Below are positions 9,425 to 17,384 of a DNA stretch of 64,000 bases, in pieces; the stretch's first letter is position 1; every line of letters starts with the position of its first letter. Under the pieces are notes generated by a model, which searched no databases, was not told the origin of the DNA, and saw only the letters and a list, made by a program, of their open reading frames with translations. The position numbers and the translations under genes were made by a program. The stretch comes from JAFDYH01 sp049840875 (GTDB lineage Bacteria > Bacteroidota > Bacteroidia > Chitinophagales > Chitinophagaceae): the NCBI GenBank assembly GCA_049840875.1, contig JASGJE010000015.1, positions 124,001 to 188,000 on the forward strand. The letters are read 5' to 3'.

Positions 9425-9982
9425 TTAAGTCTTTAATTTTATTTCTCTGAAACTTAAATATGCTCCAGCTACAAACGCAACTACAGCAATATAAAACCAT
9501 GGTGTAAACTCAACGCCAAAATTTATTTCCAGCGATTCTGAACGGGCTGATAAATTTGCTTTTATCTGCGATTTTATATCGACCATCAAACCAATTAAAG
9601 AAGCGGCAGCGCCAACACCAGCAACGATCCCCAACAATGCTTTTTCTTTAAACTTCAAAAATGAAATGACGATTCCTGCAATACCGGTAATTAATGCAAT
9701 CAGTGCATAAATGTTGCCGTCTCTTTTTCCCGATTTACCAATTTTGAAGTCACTATCATGATCGAGCCGGCCAAATAATGAGTTATCATCGTTCTTGATT
9801 TCAAAACCAGTTGCGAGATTCACGCCACTTACTTGCTGGAGCGATACATTGTTACAACGGATATCAATAAACGGCGCAAAAAACAATAAAACACCAAGAA
9901 TAAAAGGAATAGAACGAAGACGACTGATCGGGATACTTACCGAATCTGTTTTGTTGTCTGAAGGAGATTGGGTTGGTTCCAT
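9425..9982 (-). CDS. Hypothetical membrane protein, four predicted transmembrane helices
   Basis: I do not recognise this 185-residue protein. It has a short polar N-terminus rich in Ser, Asp and Pro, then hydrophobic segments near residues 24-40 (IPFILGVLLFFAPFI), 92-112 (IYALIALITGIAGIVISFL), 116-135 and 162-180, with a hydrophilic loop of about 50 residues after the first segment. It converges with pheS and has its own upstream spacer, so it is probably a single-gene unit. Nothing in the neighbours suggests a role. Confidence 0.65.
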   Translation of the reverse strand: MEPTQSPSDNKTDSVSIPISRLRSIPFILGVLLFFAPFIDIRCNNVSLQQVSGVNLATGFEIKNDDNSLFGRLDHDSDFKIGKSGKRDGNIYALIALITGIAGIVISFLKFKEKALLGIVAGVGAAASLIGLMVDIKSQIKANLSARSESLEINFGVEFTPWFYIAVVAFVAGAYLSFREIKLKT

Positions 9983-10108
9983 GGTTTATTTTTTATTAAG
10001 GTAAGGTAAACTTTGAATTAGCTGATGGGTTTCAAAAGATTTAAGAATTAGTTATGTCATCCTTAAGATAGTCGTAATAATTAACTTTATCCTTTCAATT
10101 TAATAATC

Positions 10109-10978
10109 ATGGTTCAAACAGTTTGCGTTTGCGGGGCAGGTACCATGGGTAGCGGCATTGCACAAGTGATGGCGCAATCCGGATTTTATACAATTTTGTA
10201 CGAATTAAATCCGGGCACACTTGAAAAAGCAAAAGCCAGCATTGAACAAAGCCTGCAAATCCTTTCAGAAAAAAAGAAAATCACAGAGGCAGAACGGAGA
10301 GATATCTTTAATCGGATTCAATTTACAAGCGACACTCATCATTGCCTTGCAGACATAATTATCGAAGCAATTATTGAAAAGCCGGCAGCAAAAATCGCGT
10401 TGTTTAATCAACTGGCGGAGATTAATCATAGTGAAACTGTATTTGCTACTAATACGTCATCTTTATCGGTTACAGACATTGCGGAGAAAATTATGAGTCC
10501 GCAACGGGTTATCGGCATGCATTTTTTTAACCCCCCAACTATTATGAAACTTGTTGAGGTGATCAATACAAAGTTTACCGATGCACAAACGACAACTATA
10601 GTTCTTGAGTTAATAAAAGAAACAGGTAAAACTGCAGCAGTATGCAAAGATGTTCCGGGCTTTATTGTTAACCGTGTTGCAAGACCATATTATATTGAAT
10701 CATTGCGATTGATCGAAGAAGGTATTACTGATTTCGCAACGATAGATTCGCTTCTTGAGGCAACTGGATTTAAAATGGGGCCATTCAAATTGATGGACCT
10801 GATAGGAAACGATATTAATTATACCGTAAGTCAATCCATTTTTGAACAACTGAATAAACCCGAACGATTGAGACCATCTCCTATTCAGAATGAGAAAATA
10901 GCAAATGGAGAATTGGGCAAAAAGAGCGGAAGAGGGTATTATGCTTATCCTAAAACAGATTTAGAGAGCAACCGTTAA
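10109..10978 (+). CDS. 3-hydroxyacyl-CoA dehydrogenase (3-hydroxybutyryl-CoA dehydrogenase type)
   Basis: NAD(P)-dependent oxidation of 3-hydroxyacyl-CoA to 3-oxoacyl-CoA, in fatty-acid or aromatic-acid beta-oxidation or in C4 metabolism. The Rossmann N-terminus has GAGTMGSGIAQVM at residues 9-21. The catalytic motifs TSSLSVTDIA, MHFFNPP and VPGFIVNRV with the active-site His and Asn are present, followed by the helical C-terminal domain ending GRGYYAYP. 289 residues is the length of the single-domain (PaaH/Hbd) form without a hydratase domain. The SDR gene starts 23 bp downstream on the same strand, so the two are probably one transcript. Chain-length preference cannot be read from the sequence. 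Confidence 0.92.
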   Translation: MVQTVCVCGAGTMGSGIAQVMAQSGFYTILYELNPGTLEKAKASIEQSLQILSEKKKITEAERRDIFNRIQFTSDTHHCLADIIIEAIIEKPAAKIALFNQLAEINHSETVFATNTSSLSVTDIAEKIMSPQRVIGMHFFNPPTIMKLVEVINTKFTDAQTTTIVLELIKETGKTAAVCKDVPGFIVNRVARPYYIESLRLIEEGITDFATIDSLLEATGFKMGPFKLMDLIGNDINYTVSQSIFEQLNKPERLRPSPIQNEKIANGELGKKSGRGYYAYPKTDLESNR

Positions 10979-11001
10979 GTTTGCACTCAAGAATGACTTA
11001 A

Positions 11002-12021
11002 ATGACGGATAGCATTTCTTCCCAACATATAGAAAAAGTATTTATAACCGGCGGTACAGGGTTTATTGGCTCCTATATTATTAAAGAATTAGTACAAAAA
11101 GGGTATTCAGTCCGGGCATTGCGCCGTGCCACAAGTAAATTACCTTTTTATATTCCGGAAGAAATATTTAATAAAGTTGAATGGGTTGATGGCGATGTAC
11201 TCGATGTTGTTTCCCTGGACGAAGCAATGAATGGAGTCGATTGTGTTATTCATTCGGCGGCGGTCATTTCTTTCTTTCGCAGCGATAAGAAAGAAATGTA
11301 CAAGATAAATATTGAAGGGACTACCAATGTTGTAAATACGGCATTGGAAAAAAATATCCGGCGCTTTATTCATATCAGTTCGGTGGCTGCAATAGGCAGA
11401 ACGCCTGGCGGTGGACATGTACAGGAGGAAAGGAAATGGGAGGATAATAAATTCAACACCGCTTACGCAATCAGCAAATACCGTTCTGAGCTTGAAGTGT
11501 GGCGTGGAATAGCAGAGGGATTGAATGCTGTCATCCTTAATCCATCTACAGTACTGGGTTATGGCGATTGGAATACGTCGAGCTGCAGGATTTTTAAAAC
11601 TGTGTACGATGAATTTGCCTGGTATCCGACAGGTATCAATGGTTTTGTTGATGTAGAAGATGTGGCAAAAGTCGCAGTGATGTTTATTGATAATGGAATA
11701 AATGAGCAGCGATTTATTGTCAACGGAGATAATTGGGCGTTTAAAAAATTATTCGATGTTATTGCTGATGGTTTTGGGAAGAAACATCCCTATCGCGAGG
11801 CGACGCCTTTTATGGGTGAATTAGCGTGGCGAATGGAACGATTTAAATCTTTTTTTACCCGTAAAAAACCGCTATTGTCAAAAGAAACAGCTAAAGTATC
11901 TTATACTAAAACGTATTTTGACAACCAGAAAATACTAAACGCATTGCCGGGTTTTTCCTTCCGCCCACTTGAGGAAAGCATTCAAAATGCCTGCAAAAAA
12001 TACAAGGACGCAATAAAATAG
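11002..12021 (+). CDS. NAD-dependent epimerase/dehydratase (extended SDR)
   Basis: Extended short-chain dehydrogenase/reductase of 339 residues. TGGTGFIGSYI at residues 16-26 is the extended-SDR glycine motif, and YAISKYRSE near residue 155 supplies the catalytic Tyr and Lys, with SSVAA as the catalytic Ser region upstream. It resembles the dihydroflavonol-reductase-like group of Bacteroidetes. The N-terminus has about ten extra residues before the first strand; a later start is possible. It follows the acyl-CoA dehydrogenase with 23 bp between them, which suggests cotranscription but does not tell the substrate. Confidence 0.85.
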   Translation: MTDSISSQHIEKVFITGGTGFIGSYIIKELVQKGYSVRALRRATSKLPFYIPEEIFNKVEWVDGDVLDVVSLDEAMNGVDCVIHSAAVISFFRSDKKEMYKINIEGTTNVVNTALEKNIRRFIHISSVAAIGRTPGGGHVQEERKWEDNKFNTAYAISKYRSELEVWRGIAEGLNAVILNPSTVLGYGDWNTSSCRIFKTVYDEFAWYPTGINGFVDVEDVAKVAVMFIDNGINEQRFIVNGDNWAFKKLFDVIADGFGKKHPYREATPFMGELAWRMERFKSFFTRKKPLLSKETAKVSYTKTYFDNQKILNALPGFSFRPLEESIQNACKKYKDAIK

Positions 12022-12047
12022 AGAATAAAGAGTTGAGAGTGTGGTAT
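12020..12047 (+). repeat. 7-bp tandem array (AGAGAGT-like)
   Basis: Four heptamers of the pattern NNAGAGT/AGAGAAT that start at the stop codon of the SDR gene. Confidence 0.5.
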
Positions 12048-12170
12048 GATCGTAATTTTCTTTTCCATGTATACGTAAATCATATTGGCATAGCCCTTGT
12101 ATTTTAAGTATCACGGGTTTATCAAAAACAGAAATACATATCATCGTCCGGATCGCAAAAAACATAACGA

Positions 12171-13250
12171 ATGAAATTGTTAAAAGTAGTTTTTACAGCA
12201 TTACTAACGTTTAGCCTGATCTCAGCATTTGCGCAAGTATCAGTGTCGGGAAGAATAATCGACTCTGCTTCCAAGGAGCCACTACCTGGCGCATCTGTAT
12301 TTTGCCAGAATACGACTATTGGTACAGTAACCAATAAGCAAGGCGAGTTTTCCCTAAATCTTAAATCTGGCGGTTATGAATTGATTATTTCCTATACAGG
12401 ATATCAAACGCGTAACATCAGGATTACAAGCAATGAAACTGTGAAAATGGATATTGAATTGACAAAAGAAGATAAGAGCATGAGTGAAGTGGTGATCAAA
12501 AGTAGCAATGAGGTTCCCGATGGCTGGCAGAAATACGGCAGCTTTTTTATTGATAATTTTATTGGCACTACATCCAATGCCGCGAAGTGTGTATTGCAAA
12601 ATCCTGAAGTGTTGAAATTCTATTTTCTAAAGAAAAGCAATAAGCTTCGTGTGCTGGCGACCGAACCACTGATTATAAAAAACAAAGCGCTAGGGTATAA
12701 CATGACTTATCAATTGGATTCTTTCGTATATCAATATAAAACAGATCTTAGTTTGTATCGCGGTAATTGTCTCTATGCTGAAATAGACACAACAGAAGAT
12801 GTAAAGAATACATGGAAGGTAGCAAGACAGAAAGCATACAATGGTTCGAAACTACATTTTATGCGTTCATATTTCGATAGTACACTTAAAGAAAACGGTT
12901 TCCTTGTTGATTTACTTTCACAGAATGACAACATGAAATTCGACCAGGTAACGAACCCTTACGATACAACTTATTATGCGTATGACGACAGCACCAATGA
13001 AGCGGAATTGGATTTTCCGAGAAAATTCAGTGTAACATACATAAAGGCTAAACCAGAGCCCGAATACCTTAAGAAGTTTAACCTGCCAAAGAATGTGGGT
13101 ACACAGATATCTTATATCGAACTCCTCAATACGATTGCCATTAAAGAGAATGGGTATTATTATGATCAGAAAGACTGGATCAACCAGGGATACTGGAGCT
13201 GGAAAAACTTAGCTGATCAATTACCGTATGATTATAATCCCGGACAATGA
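12171..13250 (+). CDS. Secreted carboxypeptidase-regulatory-like domain protein
   Basis: Signal peptide MKLLKVVFTALLTFSLISAFAQ followed by a CarboxypepD_reg-like beta-sandwich at residues 23-105 (SGRIIDSASKEPLPGASVF, then GTVTNKQGEFSLNL and YTGYQTRNI). This domain usually opens SusC/TonB-dependent receptors, but here no plug or barrel follows: the remaining 250 residues form a separate domain with no motif I can name. 359 residues matches a widespread Bacteroidetes group of periplasmic or surface proteins of unknown function. It has its own spacer on both sides and is convergent with the LpxD-type gene. Confidence 0.75.
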   Translation: MKLLKVVFTALLTFSLISAFAQVSVSGRIIDSASKEPLPGASVFCQNTTIGTVTNKQGEFSLNLKSGGYELIISYTGYQTRNIRITSNETVKMDIELTKEDKSMSEVVIKSSNEVPDGWQKYGSFFIDNFIGTTSNAAKCVLQNPEVLKFYFLKKSNKLRVLATEPLIIKNKALGYNMTYQLDSFVYQYKTDLSLYRGNCLYAEIDTTEDVKNTWKVARQKAYNGSKLHFMRSYFDSTLKENGFLVDLLSQNDNMKFDQVTNPYDTTYYAYDDSTNEAELDFPRKFSVTYIKAKPEPEYLKKFNLPKNVGTQISYIELLNTIAIKENGYYYDQKDWINQGYWSWKNLADQLPYDYNPGQ

Positions 13251-13343
13251 AAAATGAAAAGATAAAAATGAAAAATAGGCGATTGAATTTCCTATGATTG
13301 TGATTCGCTATTTTTTATTGTTCATTATTCACTTTTCACTTCT
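13246..13343. repeat. Facing pair of 7-bp arrays between convergent genes
   Basis: Left array 13246-13280 (unit AATGAAA, three exact copies) and right array 13309-13343 (unit CACTTTT/CATTATT), which is roughly its reverse complement, so the transcript can fold back. The last right-hand unit overlaps the stop codon of the LpxD-type gene. This may act as a bidirectional terminator. Confidence 0.7.
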
Positions 13344-14283
13344 TCCCTGTAATCTTCTCCCACAATTCAGGAATGCGTTTTATCCAAACGATTTCTTTCA
13401 TTTTCTCTTTTGCCTCAATAGCGGGTGAGCCAAAATAAGTTTTACCACCTTCAAGAGAGGCCGGTACTCCACTTTGTGCATAAAGCACTGCTCCTTTCCC
13501 AATAGTTAATGTTTTACTTACACCAACCTGTCCCCAGAGTATTACATTGTCTTCGATGATAGTAGCGCCGGCAATACCAACCTGCGCCGCGAACAAACAA
13601 TTTTTACCTACCAATGTATCATGACCGATATGAACCATATTATCAATCTTGGTTCCAGCGCCAATAACCGTATCTCCACTTACACCGCGATCGATCATAC
13701 AACCCGCGCCTAATTCTACAAAGTCTTCAATAACTACACGGCCACAACTTTCCATCTTCTTATAATGAATATCACGGTTGGTCTTTTTGTTATAGTAAAA
13801 TGCGTCACTGCCAATAACTGTACCAGATTGAATGATTACATTATTGCCGATGATACAATGATCCATAATTGTAACGTTGGGATAAATAATACAATTTTCA
13901 CCAATTGTTACATGGTTGCCGATATATGAGTTGGGCATTACAACAGTGCCTTTACCGGTTTTTGCAGTGTCGCTGATCGTTTTCATAGATGGCGCGAATG
14001 GGCGGAAATGATTTACCAGTTTCAGGTATGCTTCGAATGGATCTGTTACAATCAGTATGGCTTTTCCCTCCGGAAAATCTGTTTTCTTATTGATAATAAT
14101 ATAATCGGCGTCGGAATTAATACAGGTAGCATAGTATTTTGGGTGATCAACAAAGACGATATCTCCTTTTTCCACTTTGTGCAATTCATTAATGCCGGTA
14201 ACCTGCCCATTTATGTTTCCATTGAGTTCAGCACCGATAAATTCAGCTATCCATTGTACAGAGACAGGCTTTTCAAACCGCAT
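13336..14283 (-). CDS. lpxD: LpxD-type UDP-3-O-acylglucosamine N-acyltransferase (hexapeptide family)
   Basis: Left-handed beta-helix acyltransferase. The N-terminal 100 residues match the LpxD uridine-binding domain (VTGINELHKVEKGDIVFVDHPKYY); the rest is hexapeptide repeats (IGNHVTIGENCIIYPNVTI, IGAGTKIDNMVHIGHD). The His of HIGHD is the expected catalytic base region. LpxD adds the second acyl chain in lipid A synthesis at the inner membrane. At 315 residues it is shorter than canonical LpxD (about 340), and Bacteroidetes often carry both a canonical LpxD and a second LpxD-like protein, so this may be the paralogue. It stands alone, not in an lpxD-lpxC-lpxA cluster. Confidence 0.82.
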   Translation of the reverse strand: MRFEKPVSVQWIAEFIGAELNGNINGQVTGINELHKVEKGDIVFVDHPKYYATCINSDADYIIINKKTDFPEGKAILIVTDPFEAYLKLVNHFRPFAPSMKTISDTAKTGKGTVVMPNSYIGNHVTIGENCIIYPNVTIMDHCIIGNNVIIQSGTVIGSDAFYYNKKTNRDIHYKKMESCGRVVIEDFVELGAGCMIDRGVSGDTVIGAGTKIDNMVHIGHDTLVGKNCLFAAQVGIAGATIIEDNVILWGQVGVSKTLTIGKGAVLYAQSGVPASLEGGKTYFGSPAIEAKEKMKEIVWIKRIPELWEKITGKK

Positions 14284-14612
14284 AGTATTTATTTTTTGTA
14301 AAGTTAATCAGGTCGTTGATTGAGAATGAAAATATCGTTTTTGATTAAATCAGATAAAATCCGGCATCATTATTAGTTTTTGCAAAAATTATTTTTAGAG
14401 AATCATAGACTGATAAAACTGATCAATAATGTCGCTGTTATAAGTTTTTCAATGATACTTTAATAAACATCTCTTTTATTGAATGAACTTTTTAATCGTA
14501 TGAAACACTGATTGGGCAAGCATTTCATTGTATGCAATGATATACCCGATTTATAGTTCGCATTTACTATCTTATCTTTTTCATTCAACAATTGATCGAT
14601 GAATAAGGTCTA

Positions 14613-14643
14613 TTATCCACAGCTATAAAAAAAATGTGAATAA
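14613..14643. other. Inverted pair of DnaA-box matches, possible replication-related site
   Basis: TTATCCACA at 14613-14621 on the plus strand and TTATTCACA on the minus strand at 14635-14643 both fit the TTATNCACA consensus and are 13 bp apart. They are followed by very AT-rich sequence. A handful of single matches is expected by chance in 64 kb, so only the pairing is notable. Confidence 0.35.
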
Positions 14644-14683
14644 AATTTATAAACATTTTTTTCTTGGTAGGAAAAATTATTAA

Positions 14684-14767
14684 TAATATTGTGATGGGAA
14701 TTTGATTCCCTGTACTTACTAACCCATCCACATATTAAGGCCCCCGTTTTCGGGGGCTTTTAATTTT
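14684..14767 (+). ncRNA. Candidate small RNA or yicC leader with terminator
   Basis: A TAATATTG box (one mismatch to TAnnTTTG) at 14684-14691, with a TTG 17 bp upstream, precedes about 70 bases that are strongly structured. GGGAAT TTG ATTCCC (14696-14710) forms a hairpin that competes with pairing of GATGGG (14693-14698) to CCCATC (14723-14728). An intrinsic terminator closes the unit. It may be a free RNA or an attenuated leader of yicC, whose ATG is 104 bases further on. Confidence 0.4.
14740..14767 (+). terminator. Strong intrinsic terminator in the lpxD-yicC spacer
   Basis: GCCCCCG, loop TTTT, CGGGGGC followed by TTTTAATTTT. No protein gene on the plus strand ends before it, so it must serve an RNA or attenuate transcription into yicC. 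Confidence 0.85.
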
Positions 14768-14870
14768 ACCTCTTTTATACTATCCACTTCACTCATTCAT
14801 CAGGGAATAAAATAAAAATTGTTGCAAAACATCACCATTGAATACCTTTATTCACTTTAAAAAACAGTAC

Positions 14871-15746
14871 ATGCTTAAATCAATGACCGGTTTTGGAAGA
14901 GCAGAGCAAAACGTAGGAGATAAAACATTTCTCGTAGACATAAAATCATTGAATGGGAAACAATTCGAACTACAATTAAAACTCCCCGCATTTCTCAGGC
15001 CATTTGAATTTGATATTCGTCGCATACTTTCAGAAAATCTGGGTCGTGGTAGTGTTGACTGTTCAATCAGTTTAAAAGAAACCGGAAGCGCAAAGCCTGT
15101 AAGCATCAATACTGCTCTTGCAAAAGCATATTACAAACAACTGTCTGAACTATCGGAAGAGTTAAAACTTGACCCCTCTCACATTCTAAGCACACTCGTG
15201 AAATTGCCTGAAGTAATAACACCAACGGGAGATACGCTGACTGACGATGAAAAATCTCAGTTTGAAAAAGTATTAATGGCGGCGATAGAAGATCTGAACA
15301 TGCACCGACTGGAAGAAGGTAAAACGCTGGAAGACGATCTGCTGATGCGCATTGATAATATTACAACACAACAAAACGAAGTAATAAAGCTTGAACCGCT
15401 TCGCAAGCAAAAGATTCGGGAAGGGTTGACCCGGGTATTGGAAGAAAATGTTGGTAAAGAGAATTATGATAGTAACCGGCTGGAGCAGGAATTGATCTAC
15501 TACATAGAAAAGATCGACATCAGCGAAGAACAGGTGCGTTTGAAAAATCATTGTGAATATTTCAAAACAATTCTGGCTGAAAAAGATGAATCGAAAGGGA
15601 AAAAACTATCGTTTATCCTGCAGGAAATAGGCCGTGAAATAAACACTACCGGGGCTAAAGCCTATGATTCCACCATACAGAAATGCGTTGTGATGATGAA
15701 AGACGAATTGGAAAAAGCGAAGGAACAAATATTGAATGTGCTATAG
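14871..15746 (+). CDS. yicC: YicC family endoribonuclease
   Basis: YicC-type protein, in other bacteria an endoribonuclease acting on small RNAs. The start MLKSMTGFGRAE matches the family N-terminus; an upstream Met in the same frame would add eleven unrelated residues. The N-terminal YicC domain (VDIKSLNGKQFELQLKLP) and the C-terminal DUF1732 part (ELIYYIEKIDISEEQVRLKNH, GKKLSFILQEIGREINTTGAK) are both complete. 291 residues is the family length. In many bacteria gmk follows yicC; here gldH follows instead. The structured leader and terminator upstream are noted separately and would be an interesting link to an RNase gene. Confidence 0.93.
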   Translation: MLKSMTGFGRAEQNVGDKTFLVDIKSLNGKQFELQLKLPAFLRPFEFDIRRILSENLGRGSVDCSISLKETGSAKPVSINTALAKAYYKQLSELSEELKLDPSHILSTLVKLPEVITPTGDTLTDDEKSQFEKVLMAAIEDLNMHRLEEGKTLEDDLLMRIDNITTQQNEVIKLEPLRKQKIREGLTRVLEENVGKENYDSNRLEQELIYYIEKIDISEEQVRLKNHCEYFKTILAEKDESKGKKLSFILQEIGREINTTGAKAYDSTIQKCVVMMKDELEKAKEQILNVL

Positions 15747-15779
15747 CGCCATAAGCTATTAAAATAGCTGCTTCCTGAT

Positions 15780-15787
15780 TACATTTG
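15780..15787 (+). promoter_or_regulatory. -7 box for gldH
   Basis: TACATTTG fits TAnnTTTG and ends 14 bases before the TTG start proposed for gldH. Confidence 0.45.
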
Positions 15788-15801
15788 CAAAAACTATCTA
15801 T

Positions 15802-16281
15802 TTGAAAAGGGTTAAGAACTTTGTTTGTTTATTGCTTATAGCCTATTGCCTACAGCTTACAGCTATTTCATGTACTCCCATCGATCTCTATGAAAAGAAC
15901 GTAAGCATTCCCAATCATAGCTGGAGTGGTTCCTTCAAACCCGAGTTTACATTTACCATTACAGATACTACTGCGCTTTACCAACTATACTTCGTAGTCC
16001 GCCACACTGATAAATACAACTTCAACAATATCTGGATCAATCTTTACTCGCAACCGCCCGGCGATACTACATTGCATAAGGCTCGATATGAATTGCAACT
16101 GGCAACGAATGAAAAAGGCTGGCTGGGAACAGGGATGGATGATATTTATGAGCATCGCATCGCAATGACCAACCCTCAGCGGTTCAGAGCAGGAACGTAT
16201 AAATTCATAACCGAACAGGTGATGCGGGAAGACCCATTGCAGCATGTTTGGAATGTGGGAATACGGGTAGAAAAGAAATAG
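15802..16281 (+). CDS. gldH: Gliding motility lipoprotein GldH
   Basis: Lipoprotein of the Bacteroidetes gliding machinery, required for gliding in Flavobacterium johnsoniae. The body matches GldH closely: YEKNVSIPNHSWSGSFKPEF, TDTTALYQLYFVVRHTD, NNIWINLY and GWLGTGMDDIYEHRI. The signal ends at lipobox AISC. The only usable start is TTG at 15802 (MKRVKNFVCLL), 14 bases after a promoter box. Codons 10-21 of the signal peptide are built from five copies of a 7-bp repeat (CTATTGC type). A sensor kinase and response regulator follow on the same strand after 106 bp. GldH is sometimes present in non-gliding Bacteroidetes too. Confidence 0.9.
   Translation: MKRVKNFVCLLLIAYCLQLTAISCTPIDLYEKNVSIPNHSWSGSFKPEFTFTITDTTALYQLYFVVRHTDKYNFNNIWINLYSQPPGDTTLHKARYELQLATNEKGWLGTGMDDIYEHRIAMTNPQRFRAGTYKFITEQVMREDPLQHVWNVGIRVEKK
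15829..15863 (+). repeat. 7-bp tandem array (CTATTGC type) in the gldH signal peptide
   Basis: Five consecutive heptamers all ending GC (TTATTGC, CTATTGC, CTACAGC among them), in frame with the hydrophobic core of the GldH signal peptide, giving LIAYCLQLTA. Confidence 0.75.
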
Positions 16282-16286
16282 GAACA

Positions 16287-16328
16287 AATGAAAAAGTAAA
16301 AATTAAAAATTGTGAACAACGAATGATT
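16287..16328 (+). repeat. 7-bp tandem array (AATTAAA type)
   Basis: Six A-rich heptamers between gldH and the kinase gene. The array ends in GATTGAATTTCCT, a 13-mer that also follows the A-rich array at 13246-13280. Confidence 0.65.
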
Positions 16329-16387
16329 GAATTTCCTCTCCTCTAACTGCTGATCCCTTTTCTTTAGTAAACTGCAAACGTCTGGCA

Positions 16388-17383
16388 ATGGCTGAATCAG
16401 GAAAGAAGAATTTTCAAAATGTTACCATCGTTTATTGGCTACTGCTTTTATTCATCATTTCAATATTGGTGTGGTGGTATATCTCTCTTGAAAGGCAAAA
16501 CGGGCAGATGAAAGATTTTCATATCAAACAATTAAATGCCACTATAGATAGCCTTACATTGCCTGAATTATACAAAAACGAGTTTGCAAAAATTGAAGAT
16601 AAATATCATCGCGGCCATATCAAATTTCTGAGTGAGGGCATTTCTTTTCTTTTAATGATTTTGGTCGGCGCAGCATTTGTATATCGCTCCGCAAGAAGAC
16701 AATTTAAGTTGCAACAACAGCAGCAGAATTTTATGATGGCCGTCACGCATGAATTGAAAACGCCGATTTCCGTAGCGCGGCTCAACCTGGAGACACTACA
16801 GAAATATTCGTTGGATGCTGAAAAACAGAAAAAACTAATCCGGAATACGCTACAGGAAACCGAGCGATTAAATTCACTTACCAATAACATACTATTATCG
16901 TCACAGTTTGAATCTGGCGGCTATAAGACAGCAAAGGAGGAACTGGATCTGACAGACCTTTTAAAAGATTGTGTTCAGAATTTCCAGGGACGCTATCCTG
17001 ATCGAATTTTTTCAATAAATGCAGAGACCGATATAGATATCAAAGGCGACACATTGCTATTGCAATTATTGATCAATAACCTGCTTGAAAACGCTATTAA
17101 ATATTCTGCAAAAGAAAAAACAATTGCATGTACTCTGCGGAATATTGATGAGCAAAAAATAGAATTGAGTATAAAAGATGAGGGCGCCGGTATTCCCGAC
17201 AATGAAAAAGAAAAAATATTTCAGCGGTTTTATCGCATCGGCAATGAACTGACAAGAAAAACACAAGGCACAGGTCTTGGTCTATACCTCTGCAAAATCA
17301 TTGCCGGTTATCATAATGCCGACATTTCAGTGACAAACAATCAACCTGCGGGCAGTAATTTTACCGTTACATTTTATCTCTGA
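16388..17383 (+). CDS. Two-component sensor histidine kinase
   Basis: Membrane sensor kinase of 331 residues. Two transmembrane helices (residues 14-31 and 82-99) enclose a short periplasmic loop of about 50 residues. HisKA has the phospho-acceptor in VTHELKTP (His121); HATPase_c has the N box NLLENAIKYS, G1 DEGAGIPD and G2 GTGLGLYL. No HAMP or PAS domain is visible. The response regulator begins one base after the stop codon, so the two are one operon. The position directly downstream of gldH is suggestive of cell-surface sensing, but the signal is unknown. Confidence 0.92.
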   Translation: MAESGKKNFQNVTIVYWLLLLFIISILVWWYISLERQNGQMKDFHIKQLNATIDSLTLPELYKNEFAKIEDKYHRGHIKFLSEGISFLLMILVGAAFVYRSARRQFKLQQQQQNFMMAVTHELKTPISVARLNLETLQKYSLDAEKQKKLIRNTLQETERLNSLTNNILLSSQFESGGYKTAKEELDLTDLLKDCVQNFQGRYPDRIFSINAETDIDIKGDTLLLQLLINNLLENAIKYSAKEKTIACTLRNIDEQKIELSIKDEGAGIPDNEKEKIFQRFYRIGNELTRKTQGTGLGLYLCKIIAGYHNADISVTNNQPAGSNFTVTFYL

Positions 17384-17384
17384 C

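Larger units (their letters stand above)
14284..14870. other. AT-rich spacer with DnaA-box pair, RNA candidate and terminator
   Basis: Long non-coding stretch between divergent lpxD and yicC. It holds two inverted DnaA-box matches (14613-14643), AT-rich runs on both sides, a promoter-like pair, a structured RNA candidate and a strong terminator, each listed separately. I see no credible protein-coding frame. Confidence 0.6.

Noticed and set aside
13281..16336. 13-mer GATTGAATTTCCT after two A-rich arrays as proof of a mobile element
   Set aside because: Tens of shared 13-mers are expected by chance; the similar context is suggestive only, so it is mentioned under the array and not claimed as an element.
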